Positions 38,723-54,853 of a DNA stretch of 64,000 bases are shown in pieces (position 1 is the first letter of the stretch; each line of letters starts with the position of its first letter). Position numbers and translations under genes: made by a program. Below the pieces are notes generated by a model that was not told the origin of the DNA, did not search any database, and saw nothing but the letters and a program-made list of their open reading frames with translations. Source of the DNA: Vibrio sp. Of7-15 (GTDB taxonomy: Bacteria; Pseudomonadota; Gammaproteobacteria; Enterobacterales; Vibrionaceae); assembly GCF_022347565.1 (NCBI RefSeq), contig NZ_JAKRGH010000002.1, positions 372,001 to 436,000 on the forward strand. The letters are read 5' to 3'.

Positions 38723-40499
38723 CCAGATCGCCCTTATTTTGGTGAGTTTGTGTTTGTTTTGCTTTTAACATCACAGAGAAAAGACCGTGTTCTTTGAGTT
38801 CATCAAAGGTGCCGTTTTGAACTAGGTTACCTTGCTCTAAGACAAGAATTTGATCGGCATTGTTAAGCTGGTCAAGGTGATGGCTGATTAGCAGCGTAGT
38901 CTTTTTTTGTGTTTGGGATTCCAAACTTTTTAGCAGTAGTTTTTCACTGTTGGCATCCAGACTGGCTGTGGGTTCATCCAGTAACCAAAATTGCCCTTTT
39001 TGTAGCATGGCACGTGCTAACGCAATACGTTGGGCTTGGCCGACTGATAAACCACCAGAGCGATCGCTGATGGTGTAGTCATAGCCTAATGAGTCAATGA
39101 ATTCGTCAGCATAGGCTTGTTTTGAGGCTGTATCGAGATCTTCATGGCTGACAGAAGGTTTACCTAAAGTAATGTTGTCTTTGATTGAACCGTGAATTAG
39201 AAGAGGATTTTGCCCCACCCAATTAATGGTTTGACGCCATTGGCTAATGTTCAACTCAGAAAGTTCAACGCCGTTTACTTTTAAGCTGCCTTGGTACGGA
39301 AGAAAACCGAGTAGGGCATTGATTAGGCTTGTCTTACCTGCACCACTAGGGCCGACCAAAGCGGTTTGTTGGCCTGGTTGAATCGTAAAGCTTACTGGGC
39401 CTACTAATGTTTTCCCTTCTGTGCTGAGTACAGATAAGTTATTGGCTTCAATCTGGATATTTTCGGGAGTCGGTAGTGATTGCTCACCGTGGCTCACTGT
39501 ATCTGCTTTTGCATCTAGGAAATTAACAATGGATTCTGCGGCACCAACGGCTTGGGCTTTAGCATGGTAAAACGTCCCTAAATCTCGTAATGGTTGATAG
39601 AACTCAGGGGCTAAGATCAGAATAAATAGGCCTGAGAATAGGGTAATGGTTGCGCCGTAAAAACCGAAATTGAGCTCACCAATAAAGGTAAAGCCAAAAT
39701 AAACCGCCACAATAGCGATGGAGATCGAAGTAAAGAACTCTAAGACCGCAGAAGATAGAAAGGCTAAGCGGAGAACTTCCATAGTACGTTTACGGAAAAT
39801 TTCAGATGCACTGTGTAAAAATTCGGTTTCGGATTCAGCTCGATTGAATAATCGGATGGTGGTCATTGCTTGCAGTCGGTCATAAAAATGGCCCGATAGG
39901 CGCTGTAAGGCTTTAAAATTACGACGGTTAGCGTCTGCTGCTCCCATACCGACCAAAGCCATAAATAATGGCACAAGTGGAGCCGTAAAAAGGAAAATAA
40001 GCCCGGCAGCCCAGTTTAGTGGGAAGACAACCAAAAGAATGACAAAAGGGATCAAAACTGACAGTGACATTTGAGGAAGATAGCGGGAGAAGAAGTCCTG
40101 CATATCCTCTACTTGCTCTAATATAAGTGTTGCCCAGCTGCCTGCGGGCTTACCTTTAATATGAGCAGGGCCCAGTTGGCGAAGCTTTTCTAAGATCAGA
40201 GCTCGAATGTACAAACGAACTTGTTCACCACAGCGGTAGCCCGATATTTCTCTTGCCCAGCTGCATAGTGCTCGGCCTGCGACTAAAACGATAATTCCGA
40301 TAAAATGCCAGATTAGCTCCTGCTTATCTGTGCCTTCGATGATCAATTGGTGAAGAATGTCAGCCAGTAGTGCTGCTTGGCCTAGCAGTAACACTCCTGA
40401 TAAGAAACCAAATCCAACAGCCAGCATTAGCCAGCGTTTAGCGATTTTACTTTGACTTTTTAGCCACTGATTCAATGAGCGTTGCGTTTTTTTATCCAT
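38715..40499 (-). CDS. cydD: CydD, subunit of the CydDC glutathione/cysteine exporter
   Basis: The 594-residue CydD is the first gene of the pair. It has an N-terminal six-helix membrane domain (about residues 20-310) and a C-terminal ATPase with Walker A GPSGAGKTS, a variant signature LSVGQAQRIALARAM, and FWLLDEPTASLD. In CydDC the two ATP sites are not equivalent; the degenerate LSVGQ motif in one subunit fits that. Its partner CydC follows directly. The cytochrome bd genes themselves are not in the window. Confidence 0.95.
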   Translation of the reverse strand: MDKKTQRSLNQWLKSQSKIAKRWLMLAVGFGFLSGVLLLGQAALLADILHQLIIEGTDKQELIWHFIGIIVLVAGRALCSWAREISGYRCGEQVRLYIRALILEKLRQLGPAHIKGKPAGSWATLILEQVEDMQDFFSRYLPQMSLSVLIPFVILLVVFPLNWAAGLIFLFTAPLVPLFMALVGMGAADANRRNFKALQRLSGHFYDRLQAMTTIRLFNRAESETEFLHSASEIFRKRTMEVLRLAFLSSAVLEFFTSISIAIVAVYFGFTFIGELNFGFYGATITLFSGLFILILAPEFYQPLRDLGTFYHAKAQAVGAAESIVNFLDAKADTVSHGEQSLPTPENIQIEANNLSVLSTEGKTLVGPVSFTIQPGQQTALVGPSGAGKTSLINALLGFLPYQGSLKVNGVELSELNISQWRQTINWVGQNPLLIHGSIKDNITLGKPSVSHEDLDTASKQAYADEFIDSLGYDYTISDRSGGLSVGQAQRIALARAMLQKGQFWLLDEPTASLDANSEKLLLKSLESQTQKKTTLLISHHLDQLNNADQILVLEQGNLVQNGTFDELKEHGLFSVMLKAKQTQTHQNKGDLDA

Positions 40500-40610
40500 A
40501 GAACTCAGGCTTGATTAATTCAATAAGGAAGAGAGTATATGCCAGTTATGGTGCTAATTCAGTGATAGAGCAGGTAAGGGGCGAATACTTATATGGTTGT
40601 AAAAAGTAGT

Positions 40611-40635
40611 AAAGCCGATGAAGAACACCGGCTTT
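40611..40635 (-). terminator. Terminator of trxB
   Basis: AAAGCCGATG and CACCGGCTTT form a ten-pair stem (one G-U) around a five-base loop, 18 bases after the trxB stop. The T run on the minus strand is displaced by five bases (ACTACTTTTT), so strength is moderate. Confidence 0.6.
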
Positions 40636-40652
40636 GTTTATTGGTTTTTTTG

Positions 40653-41627
<975 letters not shown>

Positions 41628-41684
41628 CTAGATAAAAATATTTAGGTGATTGTATGGAAAATAACAACGTAAAGGAAGACTTGT

Positions 41685-41765
41685 ATGATGGATGGGTTTA
41701 AAGAAAATGTTATAGGTTATGTCTTTATCGCGGTGGGCATCATTTATGGGGGATTATGGAAATGA
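41685..41765 (+). CDS. Candidate 26-residue membrane microprotein
   Basis: ATGATG at 41685 opens a 26-codon frame ending in TGA at 41765. A strong AAGGA Shine-Dalgarno lies eight bases upstream. The product starts MMDGFKENV and continues with a hydrophobic segment YVFIAVGIIYGG, long enough for a short membrane helix, ending LWK. A 15-codon frame (41654-41701) overlaps it in another frame. The location, in the upstream region of the minus-strand trxB, is awkward and no promoter is evident. I recognise no homologue. This is a candidate only. Confidence 0.3.
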   Translation: MMDGFKENVIGYVFIAVGIIYGGLWK

Positions 41766-41772
41766 GCAATAA

Positions 41773-41810
41773 AAATCAAATGCCCAGGGGGAGGAATGAG
41801 CATTTGATTT
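41773..41810 (-). terminator. Terminator of the patatin phospholipase gene
   Basis: AAATCAAATGC and GCATTTGATTT form a perfect 11-pair stem with a 16-base loop; on the minus strand GATTTTTATT follows. It starts 20 bases after the stop at 41830. If the 41685 microprotein gene exists, it lies just before this element on the other strand. Confidence 0.7.
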
Positions 41811-41829
41811 GATCGATAAAGTTTACTGG

Positions 41830-42990
41830 TTATGACGCTTTTTTATTTCGTGGTAAAGCATTTACATTACTTGGCTTTTCTTCCAGCCATGATCCCGTTT
41901 TATGTTTACGGTGAACGTGAGTTTGTAAGTCTTGCGGGCGTTTTAGCCAAGGGGATTCTTCTAGGGCTTTTTTCATGTCTTCATAGCCACTTTCTCGGCG
42001 AATTCTGATGGAGCGTCGGGAGAATTCTGTATCGCTCAGTGGAATGTGGCCCGCTGCTGCCTCGTAGGTGATATGAACAATATCGATTTTGTTGCCAACT
42101 TTAAGTGCTGAGATATCAGACACTGCCTCACTGTCGACAATGTTTTGGGTTTGATTTTTCAGGTGAGCTAGGTTTTTATGGGCGACGACGGCATCAATAT
42201 GTTGGCATGTACGGCTGGCGTATTGAATTTCTTTCTGACGCCATAGGACATCATTCATGGTTTTAGGGGCTTCACCATGAGCATTCCAAAGATCAACCAT
42301 AAAGATTAGTAAATCTTCATCGTCGGCCAAATCAAGAATGCCGTTAAGAGGGGTATTTGAAACTACGCCGCCATCCCAGTAAAGATCGTCGCCGACTTGT
42401 GTTGCAGGGAAGCCTGGTGGCAGAGAGCCACTTGCGACCGCATGCTCAGGGCCAAAAGTAGTACTCTTGTTATCGAAGAAGATCAGCTCACCGTCGGTGA
42501 CGCGTGTTGCTCCTACCGTTAAACGTACCTTGTCACTATTAATCAGGCTAAAGTCAGACATTTCTTCAAAGGTGTTGAAGATAGGTTTTGTATTGTAAAA
42601 GCTAGTAGCCGCTTCTGTTCCTGGGAAGGCGAAAAACGGGTTAATAGGGCGAGGTGTAAAGAAATTTGGTTGGCCAAAAATTAACGCTTGTGAAGCACTC
42701 GCAAGGTTGTAAGTTTCAGCAAATTCATTAGGAATATTGACATCAGTGCCTGGCCAAGAGATTTTGTCCCAGAACTTTTCTAGTTGAGACAAACGCTTTT
42801 CTGGTGGATTACCCGCTAAAATTGTTGCATTAAAAGCACCAATAGAAATACCCGCAAACCATTCTGGGGTTAACCCTGCTTCTTCTAACGCCTGATAAGC
42901 ACCAATATGGTAAGCTCCAAGAGCACCACCACCCTGTAAAACTAAACACACTTTTGGTTTCTTATCTTTTGTCGTTGCTTTCCTGACCAT
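41830..42990 (-). CDS. Patatin-like phospholipase with C-terminal DUF3734
   Basis: The 386-residue protein has a complete patatin active site: the oxyanion loop QGGGALGAYHIGAYQAL, the nucleophile in WFAGISIGAFNA (G-x-S-x-G) and the catalytic Asp in LYWDGGVVSNTPL. The C-terminal third (from about residue 230) resembles the DUF3734 extension found in this bacterial subgroup. No signal peptide is seen, so it is probably cytoplasmic. A lipid acyl hydrolase activity is expected; the substrate is unknown. It is monocistronic, between trxB and ald. Confidence 0.9.
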   Translation of the reverse strand: MVRKATTKDKKPKVCLVLQGGGALGAYHIGAYQALEEAGLTPEWFAGISIGAFNATILAGNPPEKRLSQLEKFWDKISWPGTDVNIPNEFAETYNLASASQALIFGQPNFFTPRPINPFFAFPGTEAATSFYNTKPIFNTFEEMSDFSLINSDKVRLTVGATRVTDGELIFFDNKSTTFGPEHAVASGSLPPGFPATQVGDDLYWDGGVVSNTPLNGILDLADDEDLLIFMVDLWNAHGEAPKTMNDVLWRQKEIQYASRTCQHIDAVVAHKNLAHLKNQTQNIVDSEAVSDISALKVGNKIDIVHITYEAAAGHIPLSDTEFSRRSIRIRRESGYEDMKKALEESPWLKRPQDLQTHVHRKHKTGSWLEEKPSNVNALPRNKKAS

Positions 42991-43134
42991 AAATATTCCC
43001 TATCAATATGAGTTAGATTGCTCATATATTTATAGTCTAAATTTGTCAGAATGAAAGAAAAGTCAGTAAATTAAGTCATTGTTACAATTGATTATTTTGA
43101 CATTAGTGTTGACTGGGGAAGTAGATGGAGCGGA

Positions 43135-43164
43135 AATAAAAAAGGGCATCGTAGTGATGCCCTT
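43135..43164 (-). terminator. Terminator of ald
   Basis: AAGGGCATC, a five-base loop and GATGCCCTT form a perfect nine-pair stem; the minus strand continues TTTTATTTCC. It lies 23 bases after the ald stop. Confidence 0.92.
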
Positions 43165-43186
43165 AAATTTGTAATAAAAAGAAGAA

Positions 43187-44305
43187 TTAACCTTCAAGTG
43201 CTACACGTGGTGCAACATAGTCTAGGTTGAAGCTTTCTGCTACTTCTTTACATGTTACTTGGCCATTGATTACGTTTAGGCCTTCTAGGAAGCCTTCGTC
43301 TTCAAGAAGCGCTGCTTGGTAACCTTTGTTTGCTAGCTTAACAATGTAAGGCAGTGTTGCATTGTTTAGAGCAAATGTAGAAGTACGTGCTACCGCGCCT
43401 GGCATGTTAGCCACACAGTAGTGAACTACATCGTCGACGATGTACGTTGGATCAGCGTGAGTGGTAGCGTGAGATGTTTCAAAACAACCGCCTTGGTCGA
43501 TTGCAACGTCAACAACAGCTGCACCTGGCTTCATCTTAGCAATGTGCTCTTTTGTTACTAGCTTAGGTGCAGCAGCCCCTGGGATTAGAACTGCACCGAT
43601 TACTAGGTCTGCGTCTAGAACGTGTTTTTCGATAGCATCTTCAGTTGAGTAAACCACTTTCGCACGACCTTGGAATTCTTCATCTAGTCGACGCAGTGTG
43701 TCTACATTGCGGTCTAGGATTGTTACGTCTGCACGTAGGCCAACTGCCATACGAGCTGCGTTTGCTCCAACAACACCACCACCAACAACAACAACTTTAG
43801 CTGGCTCAACACCAGGTACGCCACCTAGAAGTAGGCCACGACCGCCGTGAGATTTCTCTAAAGTTTGTGCACCTGCTTGAATAGACATGCGGCCCGCAAC
43901 TTCCGACATAGGCGCAAGTAGTGGCAGACGACCCATAGAATCTGTTACAGTCTCGTACGCAATGCAGACAGCTTTGCTTTTAATCAGGTCTTCTGTTTGT
44001 GGAAAATCTGGTGCAAGGTGTAAATATGTGAACAATATTTGCCCTTCACGAAGCATAGCTCGCTCAACTGCTTGCGGCTCTTTAACTTTTACAATCATTT
44101 CTGCTTTAGCAAAAACGTCTTCAGCAGTAGGAAGAATGGATGCGCCTACAGCGATGTAATCATCGTCTGAGAAGCCAATACCTGAACCAGCGTTGGTCTC
44201 AACAAATACTTGGTGTCCGTGTGCGATTAGTTCGCGAACGCTCGCTGGGATCATACCAACACGGTATTCGTGGTTTTTGATTTCCTTAGGTACGCCAATG
44301 ATCAT
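43187..44305 (-). CDS. ald: Alanine dehydrogenase
   Basis: Ald interconverts alanine and pyruvate plus ammonia with NAD. The 372-residue protein opens [18 protein letters not shown], has the conserved Lys in IVKVKEP and His in YLHLAPD for substrate binding, the NAD-binding glycines in [14 protein letters not shown] and the C-terminal [17 protein letters not shown]. It is divergent from lrp; in several bacteria an adjacent Lrp-type regulator activates ald, and an Lrp-like box lies in the gap. A strong GAGGA site precedes the ATG. Confidence 0.96.
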   Translation of the reverse strand: MIIGVPKEIKNHEYRVGMIPASVRELIAHGHQVFVETNAGSGIGFSDDDYIAVGASILPTAEDVFAKAEMIVKVKEPQAVERAMLREGQILFTYLHLAPDFPQTEDLIKSKAVCIAYETVTDSMGRLPLLAPMSEVAGRMSIQAGAQTLEKSHGGRGLLLGGVPGVEPAKVVVVGGGVVGANAARMAVGLRADVTILDRNVDTLRRLDEEFQGRAKVVYSTEDAIEKHVLDADLVIGAVLIPGAAAPKLVTKEHIAKMKPGAAVVDVAIDQGGCFETSHATTHADPTYIVDDVVHYCVANMPGAVARTSTFALNNATLPYIVKLANKGYQAALLEDEGFLEGLNVINGQVTCKEVAESFNLDYVAPRVALEG

Positions 44306-44389
44306 CCTAATTCCTCTTGTTTTTTTGGTTGTTTTTACTAGTTGTAGGGTACTAGTATCGAATTAATAGCTAGTATAGTTTGTAAAAAG

Positions 44390-44404
44390 CAGAATTTGAT
44401 GCTA
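44390..44404. promoter_or_regulatory. Lrp box in the ald-lrp intergenic region
   Basis: CAGAATTTGATGCTA matches 13 of 15 positions of the E. coli Lrp consensus YAGHAWATTWTDCTR. It lies 85 bases upstream of ald and 58 bases upstream of lrp, so it could serve ald control, lrp autoregulation, or both. Nearby AT-rich tracts could hold more sites. Confidence 0.5.
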
Positions 44405-44461
44405 AATATTAAAAAGTTGTAGTATATTTTTTTGCAAGGAAGTAATAAGGTGGAATAAAAA

Positions 44462-44956
44462 ATGGTAGATAACTACAAAAAGCCCTCCAAGGAACTGGAC
44501 CGCATTGATCGCAACATTCTTAACGAGCTTCAGAAGGATGGTCGCATCTCTAATGTTGAGCTCTCAAAGCGCGTGGGCCTTTCTCCTACGCCGTGTTTGG
44601 AACGTGTGCGTCGTTTGGAGAGACAAGGGTACATTAGTGGTTATACCGCATTATTAAACCCACAATTCTTGGATGCATCACTACTCGTATTTGTTGAAAT
44701 TACGTTAAATCGTGGTGCGCCAGATGTGTTTGAGCAGTTTAATACCGCAGTGCAACACCTAGAAGATATCCAAGAATGTCATCTAGTATCAGGAGATTTT
44801 GATTATTTGTTAAAAACTCGTGTGTCCGATATGTCGGCATACCGAAAACTTTTAGGTGATACTTTACTTCGTTTACCTGGAGTGAATGACACCCGTACTT
44901 ATGTTGTTATGGAAGAAGTGAAGCAAACTAATCATTTGGTGATCAAAACCCGATAA
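44462..44956 (+). CDS. lrp: Leucine-responsive regulatory protein Lrp
   Basis: Lrp is the global feast/famine regulator that senses leucine and alanine. The 164-residue protein has the N-terminal helix-turn-helix ISNVELSKRVGLSPTPCLERV and the C-terminal RAM effector domain with VQECHLVSGDFDYLLKTR-type sequence (ECHLVSGDFDYLLK). Length and sequence match enteric Lrp rather than the AsnC paralogue. The lrp-ftsK-lolA-rarA-serS order is conserved in gammaproteobacteria. Confidence 0.96.
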   Translation: MVDNYKKPSKELDRIDRNILNELQKDGRISNVELSKRVGLSPTPCLERVRRLERQGYISGYTALLNPQFLDASLLVFVEITLNRGAPDVFEQFNTAVQHLEDIQECHLVSGDFDYLLKTRVSDMSAYRKLLGDTLLRLPGVNDTRTYVVMEEVKQTNHLVIKTR

Positions 44957-44969
44957 CTATTAGGTAATC

Positions 44970-45029
44970 CCTTACTGGTTTTGGTAAGGTTACAGTTTAC
45001 TGTCATCCGAGCGGCTTTGTGCCGCTCGG
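44970..45029 (+). terminator. Two hairpins between lrp and ftsK, the second a probable terminator
   Basis: CCTTAC and GTAAGG (44970-44975, 44984-44989) form a small stem. CCGAGCGGC, a five-base loop and GCCGCTCGG (45007-45029) form a very stable nine-pair GC stem followed by CTTGTTT. The weak T run makes this either the lrp terminator or a partial barrier; ftsK then needs its own promoter. Confidence 0.6.
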
Positions 45030-45108
45030 CTTGTTTGAATAGTGGTAAAATGCTTTGCTGTCACGTGTAAAAAACTTAATGCCTAACAAAAATAATGGAG
45101 TTGTACCC

Positions 45109-48680
<3,572 letters not shown>

Positions 48681-48681
<1 letters not shown>

Positions 48682-49277
48682 TGAAAAAATTATTACTTTT
48701 AGCATTGTGCTTTAGTGCGAATGCGTTTGCATCGCCACAGTCGGAGTTAACTGAGCGCTTAAATAAATACGATGGTTTTAGTGCGCAGTTTGAACAAAAA
48801 GTAACGAGCCTTGAAGGTGAAGTTATCGTAGAGGGAGATGGCGATGTGGCTATCTCTCGTCCTAATCTATTCCGTTGGTACACCAAAACACCAGATGAAA
48901 ATGTGTTAGTGACTGATGGCACAACCCTGTGGTATTACAATCCATTTGTGGAGCAGGTAACGCTATTGCAATTGGAGCAAGCAACAGCGCAAACCCCATT
49001 TGTGTTGCTCACTCGTAATAACCCTAAAGATTGGGATAACTACACAGTCACTCAGCAAGACAACCAATTTACGCTCTCGCCAAAGCTACAGGAAAATACC
49101 AGCCAGTTTATTATTGATATTACGTCATCAGGAGTGGTGAAAGGTTTTAGTGTGATAGGGCAAGATGGGCAGAGCAGCGTATTTGCTTTTAATCAGTTTG
49201 TGGCGAAAAAACCAGACAGTGAAACCTTCATGTTTACTATTCCTGAGGGAGTAGATGTTGATGATCAACGTAATTAA
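48681..49277 (+). CDS. lolA: Outer-membrane lipoprotein carrier protein LolA
   Basis: LolA accepts lipoproteins released by LolCDE and carries them across the periplasm to LolB. The 198-residue precursor has a signal peptide MKKLLLLALCFSANAFA cut after FA-S. The mature part shows LNKYDGFSAQFEQKV, GDGDVAISRPNLFRWYTKTP and DGTTLWYYNPFVEQVT, which form the open beta-barrel that holds lipid. The ATG overlaps the ftsK stop by one base (TAATG). It would carry the predicted lipoprotein at 5308-7890, among others. Confidence 0.96.
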
Positions 49278-49289
49278 GAGCGATAAACA

Positions 49290-50639
49290 GTGAGTAACTT
49301 CAGTTTAGATTTTTCTTCTGATGAAGACTTTCGTCCTCTTGCTGCTCGTATGCGTCCACAAACGGTTGAGCAATACATTGGTCAGCAACATGTATTAGGG
49401 CCGGGGAAGCCTCTGCGTCGTGCATTGGAAGCTGGCCAGTTACACTCTATGATTTTATGGGGGCCTCCTGGAACCGGGAAAACCACCCTAGCAGAAGTAG
49501 CTGCTAATTATGCAAATGCTGAAGTTGAGCGAGTGTCTGCGGTGACATCGGGTGTGAAAGACATTCGAGCTGCGATTGAAAAAGCGCGCGAGAATAAGCT
49601 GACTGGGCGACGCACGATTTTATTTGTGGATGAGGTACATCGCTTTAATAAAAGCCAGCAAGATGCATTCTTGCCTCATATTGAAGACGGTACCGTTACC
49701 TTCATTGGGGCGACAACGGAAAACCCTTCTTTTGAACTTAATAACGCTTTGTTATCACGAGCTCGGGTATACAAGCTGAAATCACTAGCTCAAAGTGATA
49801 TTGAACAGGTGATTGAACAAGCCATTTCAGATGATGAGCGTGGTTTAGGTAAAGAATTTCTGCTGTTTCCTGAGCAAGTGAAACAACGCTTAGCTGAGCT
49901 GGTTAATGGTGATGCACGTATGTCACTGAATTACCTTGAACTGCTGGTGGACATGGCAGAAACCAATGATTCTGGTGAAAAGGTGATCACGCTTGAACTG
50001 TTAGCTGAAGTGGCTGGTGAAAAGCTCGCGCGTTTCGATAACAAAGGGGACATGTGGTACGACTTAATTTCAGCCGTGCATAAGTCTATTCGTGGCTCTA
50101 ATCCTGATGCCGCTCTTTATTGGGCTGCACGTATGATAAGTGCCGGGTGCGACCCGTTATATATAGCGAGACGTTTGCTCGCTATTGCTTCTGAAGATAT
50201 CGGAAATGCCGATCCTAGAGCCATGCAAATCGCCCTGTCTGCTTGGGATTGTTTTACTAGAGTCGGGCCCGCAGAAGGCGAAAGAGCCATTGCTCAGGCC
50301 ATTGTCTACTTGGCGTGCGCGCCTAAAAGTAATGCAGTGTATACCGCTTGGAAGCAAGCCCTTACTGACGCACATAATTCGCCTGATTATGAAGTGCCAG
50401 TGCATTTACGTAATGCGCCAACCTCTTTGATGAAAGATTTGGGTTATGGTCAGGAGTACCGTTATGCTCATGATGAGCCTGGAGCATATGCGGCGGGTGA
50501 GAATTATTTCCCACCGGAAATGAAACAAACGCGCTATTATTTCCCGACTAATCGAGGTTTAGAAACTAAGATCAGCGAAAAGTTAGATTATCTGGCGGAT
50601 TTAGACACAAAAAGCCCACAAAAGCGCTATGAAAACTAA
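49290..50639 (+). CDS. rarA: Replication-associated recombination protein RarA
   Basis: RarA (MgsA) is an AAA+ ATPase related to clamp-loader subunits and RuvB, active at stalled replication forks and with SSB. The 449-residue protein has Walker [10 protein letters not shown], Walker [12 protein letters not shown], sensor 1 [14 protein letters not shown] and arginine finger LLSRARVY. The C-terminal MgsA-type tetramerisation region contains [19 protein letters not shown] and [13 protein letters not shown]. It follows lolA by 12 bases, so the two share a transcript. Confidence 0.96.
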   Translation: MSNFSLDFSSDEDFRPLAARMRPQTVEQYIGQQHVLGPGKPLRRALEAGQLHSMILWGPPGTGKTTLAEVAANYANAEVERVSAVTSGVKDIRAAIEKARENKLTGRRTILFVDEVHRFNKSQQDAFLPHIEDGTVTFIGATTENPSFELNNALLSRARVYKLKSLAQSDIEQVIEQAISDDERGLGKEFLLFPEQVKQRLAELVNGDARMSLNYLELLVDMAETNDSGEKVITLELLAEVAGEKLARFDNKGDMWYDLISAVHKSIRGSNPDAALYWAARMISAGCDPLYIARRLLAIASEDIGNADPRAMQIALSAWDCFTRVGPAEGERAIAQAIVYLACAPKSNAVYTAWKQALTDAHNSPDYEVPVHLRNAPTSLMKDLGYGQEYRYAHDEPGAYAAGENYFPPEMKQTRYYFPTNRGLETKISEKLDYLADLDTKSPQKRYEN

Positions 50640-50708
50640 TGTCTTTTCGTTATCGTTACCCAAGTAAATATTCCAATACGCGTAGTTCTGATAAAAAATG
50701 GAAGCTAA

Positions 50709-52052
<1,344 letters not shown>

Positions 52053-52078
52053 TTCTGTTGTCATAGCGATAAATACTA

Positions 52079-52108
52079 AAAAGCTCGGTCTGATGGCCGA
52101 GCTTTTTT
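52079..52108. terminator. Terminator between serS and sapF
   Basis: AAAAGCTCGG, an eight-base loop and CCGAGCTTTT form a perfect ten-pair stem followed by T. The mirrored A run on the left lets it serve sapF on the other strand as well. Confidence 0.92.
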
Positions 52109-52147
52109 ATTGCGTGTTGTTTTAGAGTAGGGTGTTAAAGAATAGAG

Positions 52148-52972
52148 TTAACAGACGATTTTAGGGGTTGCTCGATTGACACGAAGTCTTCTGTCATGAG
52201 TTGGCGCATTAAAGTGAGACTCAATCAAACGCTGTGTAATGGTGTGCTGAGGATCAGAGAACACTTGGTCTGTTGGGCCTTTCTCAACCACACAGCCTTC
52301 ATGCATTACCATCACTTTATCAGTAATGTGTTTAACAACCCCAATATGTTGAGACACATAAATAAAGGACAACGCCATTTCTTCTTGTAGCTCTAAGAAT
52401 AGGTTGATGATCTGAGAGCGCATTGCCATATCTAACCCATTTAACGCTTCATCGGCCACAATGATACAAGGCTGAAGAATGAGCGCACGAGCCAAGCAAA
52501 TACGTTGTTTCTGGCCTGTTGCTAACATTTGAGGGTAAAAGTAAGCGTGTTCTGGCAGTAAACCAACTCTTTTTAGTGTCTCTTTCACACGACGCTCACG
52601 TTCTTGCGGTGTCATATTGGTATTTCGTTTTAGAGGTCCTTCTAAAATTCGACCAATTTGAATACGAGGGTTAAGAGAAGTGTTGGGATCTTGAAAGATC
52701 ATTCTGATCAGCTTGCAGCGAGTTTTGTAATCTTTATGTTCAAGTACTTCACCATTTACTTTAATGATCCCTTGAGAGGGTTCAACCACTCCCGCCAGCA
52801 TTCGAGCTAATGTGGATTTACCTGAGCCATTTTCACCAATAAAGCCGACAGTTTGCCCTACTTCTAGCTGAAAAGAGACGGGTTTTACCGCTTCTTTGAC
52901 ACGCTTTGTAAAAATGCCTGTGCGGTACTTATAGTCTTTTTTCAGATCTGTTACTTCAAGCAGAGCGGTCAT
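52148..52972 (-). CDS. sapF: SapF, ATPase of the Sap peptide ABC transporter
   Basis: SapF is one of the two ATPases of the SapABCDF system, implicated in resistance to antimicrobial peptides, putrescine export and potassium uptake in enteric bacteria. The 274-residue protein has Walker [10 protein letters not shown], a variant signature [15 protein letters not shown], and [13 protein letters not shown] use ATG 52972 ([12 protein letters not shown]), preceded by GAGGAG seven bases away; the frame is open five codons further. It overlaps sapD by 17 bases. Confidence 0.92.
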   Translation of the reverse strand: MTALLEVTDLKKDYKYRTGIFTKRVKEAVKPVSFQLEVGQTVGFIGENGSGKSTLARMLAGVVEPSQGIIKVNGEVLEHKDYKTRCKLIRMIFQDPNTSLNPRIQIGRILEGPLKRNTNMTPQERERRVKETLKRVGLLPEHAYFYPQMLATGQKQRICLARALILQPCIIVADEALNGLDMAMRSQIINLFLELQEEMALSFIYVSQHIGVVKHITDKVMVMHEGCVVEKGPTDQVFSDPQHTITQRLIESHFNAPTHDRRLRVNRATPKIVC

Positions 52973-53966
52973 GTTTTTTCTCCTCAAAGTTCAGTGGGAA
53001 ATGGCAATTAAATTTGTGATCTTTTACGTTACGGCGAAAAGGAACTTCAACACATTTTCGCTGGGCATAAGGGCAACGAGGGCCAAGACGACAGCCAATT
53101 GGTAAGTGCTGAAGCGGTGGAATAGAGCCCGGTAGGGATTCCAGCTTGGACTTGTGGGGAATGCCTTGGCTGAAATCAGGCATCGCATGCAGCAATGCCA
53201 CAGTGTATGGGTGTTTAGGTTGCTCTAGAATTTGTTTACGGCCAGCTGATTCAACGGATTGGCCGCAATACATAACGGTAATTCGGTCAGCCCATTGAGT
53301 TACCGTGGTTAAATCATGGCTGATCAAAAGGATCGTCGTGCTGTTATTTTGGTTCATGCGGCTTAACAGCTTAAAAATTTGCGACTGAGTAATAGGATCA
53401 AGATCGTTAGTTGGCTCATCGGCAATTAATAAACGGGGTTTATTAGCAATAGCCATAGCAATCATGACCTTTTGGCATTCACCATCGGTTAGCTCATACG
53501 GGTAACTGTTGATGACTCGTTGGTGATCCTTAATACCGACCTTATGGAGTAGGGCAATGGCTTGTTTACGACGCCATTGCCAGCGTTGCCACCAGTGACC
53601 AGTAAAGGTATTTGAAGGAATGGTTTCTTCCAGTTGGTAGCCAACTTGCTCAGAGGGATCGAGGCAACTTGAAGGCTCTTGGAAAATCATAGCAAGCTCG
53701 CGGCCAATAATTCGGCGTCGCTCTTTTGCTGAAAGGCTCAGCAAATCGATGTTTCCTAAACGCATTCGATCAGCAGAGACACGCCAAGTATCTTTGGTGA
53801 CTCCTACAATGGCTTTAGCTACCAAGCTTTTTCCGGAGCCAGATTCTCCCACTAAACCTCGGATCTCACCTTCGTTTATGGTTAAGCTCATGCGGTCAAC
53901 GGCTTTAACACGCCCATGAGGTGTATCTATTTCAATGGTTAGGTGGCGTATATCGAGTAAAGGCAT
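52956..53966 (-). CDS. sapD: SapD, ATPase of the Sap peptide ABC transporter
   Basis: The 336-residue partner ATPase has Walker [11 protein letters not shown], signature [15 protein letters not shown] and Walker [13 protein letters not shown]. The C-terminal oligopeptide-transporter extension contains [20 protein letters not shown], with cysteines that in Dpp/Opp-type ATPases can hold an iron-sulfur cluster. In E. coli SapD also supplies ATP binding to Trk potassium channels. The start overlaps the sapC stop (TAATG), so the operon is translationally coupled. Confidence 0.93.
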   Translation of the reverse strand: MPLLDIRHLTIEIDTPHGRVKAVDRMSLTINEGEIRGLVGESGSGKSLVAKAIVGVTKDTWRVSADRMRLGNIDLLSLSAKERRRIIGRELAMIFQEPSSCLDPSEQVGYQLEETIPSNTFTGHWWQRWQWRRKQAIALLHKVGIKDHQRVINSYPYELTDGECQKVMIAMAIANKPRLLIADEPTNDLDPITQSQIFKLLSRMNQNNSTTILLISHDLTTVTQWADRITVMYCGQSVESAGRKQILEQPKHPYTVALLHAMPDFSQGIPHKSKLESLPGSIPPLQHLPIGCRLGPRCPYAQRKCVEVPFRRNVKDHKFNCHFPLNFEEKKHDRSA

Positions 53967-54853
53967 TATTCCGTACCTGCATTAAGTGCTTGGCGCAGGC
54001 CATCGCCCACTAAGTTTACAATTACAACGCTAAACATAATGATTAAGCCCGGTAAGGTCACTGTCCATGGAGCGAGGTAGATCAGCTCCACGGAGTCGCC
54101 AAGAATTGCACCCCACTCAGGGCTTGGAGCTTGTGCGCCTAAGCCTAGAAAACCAAGTGCGGCGATGTCTAAAATCGCGACAGAAATGGCTTGGGTGATT
54201 TCCGCAACAATGACGGTCAGGATGTTTGGCAAAATGGAGTGCCACAATAGATAAAAGTCGTTCGCTCCATCAAGTCTTGCAGCAATGATGTAATCTTTTT
54301 CCACTTCGTCGTGAACAGCGGTATAAACAGAGCGGATAAAGCGTGGGATAAGCGCTAGCCAAATCGCGAGTAAGATATTCATCTCACCTGGTCCTAAAAA
54401 CGCCACAATTATGATGGCAAGCAATAGGGAAGGGATCGACATGACAGTATCAAGTAAGTGGTTAAGCACGCTGGATGTTAAGCCACTCGTCATTCCTGCA
54501 AAAACGCCAATAAGACAGCCAATAAATGCAGATAAAAACGCAACCAATAGAGCGTAGCCAAAAGTGAGCTGAGAGCCTGAAATTAACCGCGATAAAATGT
54601 CACGGCCTAAGTCATCAGTGCCTAGGAAAAACTCAACTTGCCCTGCTGGATCCCACGACGGTGGCATAAGTAAGTGTCCAGACTGCCATTGAGGATCGTA
54701 AGGTGAAATCCATGGTGAAACGGCAGTTAAGATGATCAGTAGCATCAAGCACCAAAACCCAAACATGGCTAAGGAGTTGGCGCGAAAGCTATTCCAGAAA
54801 CGTTCGATCTGGGTTGGAATACGGGATTCTTGATAAACGTTATTTGATAGCAT
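53966..54853 (-). CDS. sapC: SapC, permease of the Sap peptide ABC transporter
   Basis: The 295-residue inner-membrane permease is of the DppC/OppC type, with an N-terminal helix (about residues 30-50), the periplasmic [19 protein letters not shown] motif and five further helices. The cytoplasmic coupling loop [19 protein letters not shown] is the EAA motif that contacts the ATPases. It overlaps sapB by 14 bases. Confidence 0.93.
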   Translation of the reverse strand: MLSNNVYQESRIPTQIERFWNSFRANSLAMFGFWCLMLLIILTAVSPWISPYDPQWQSGHLLMPPSWDPAGQVEFFLGTDDLGRDILSRLISGSQLTFGYALLVAFLSAFIGCLIGVFAGMTSGLTSSVLNHLLDTVMSIPSLLLAIIIVAFLGPGEMNILLAIWLALIPRFIRSVYTAVHDEVEKDYIIAARLDGANDFYLLWHSILPNILTVIVAEITQAISVAILDIAALGFLGLGAQAPSPEWGAILGDSVELIYLAPWTVTLPGLIIMFSVVIVNLVGDGLRQALNAGTE

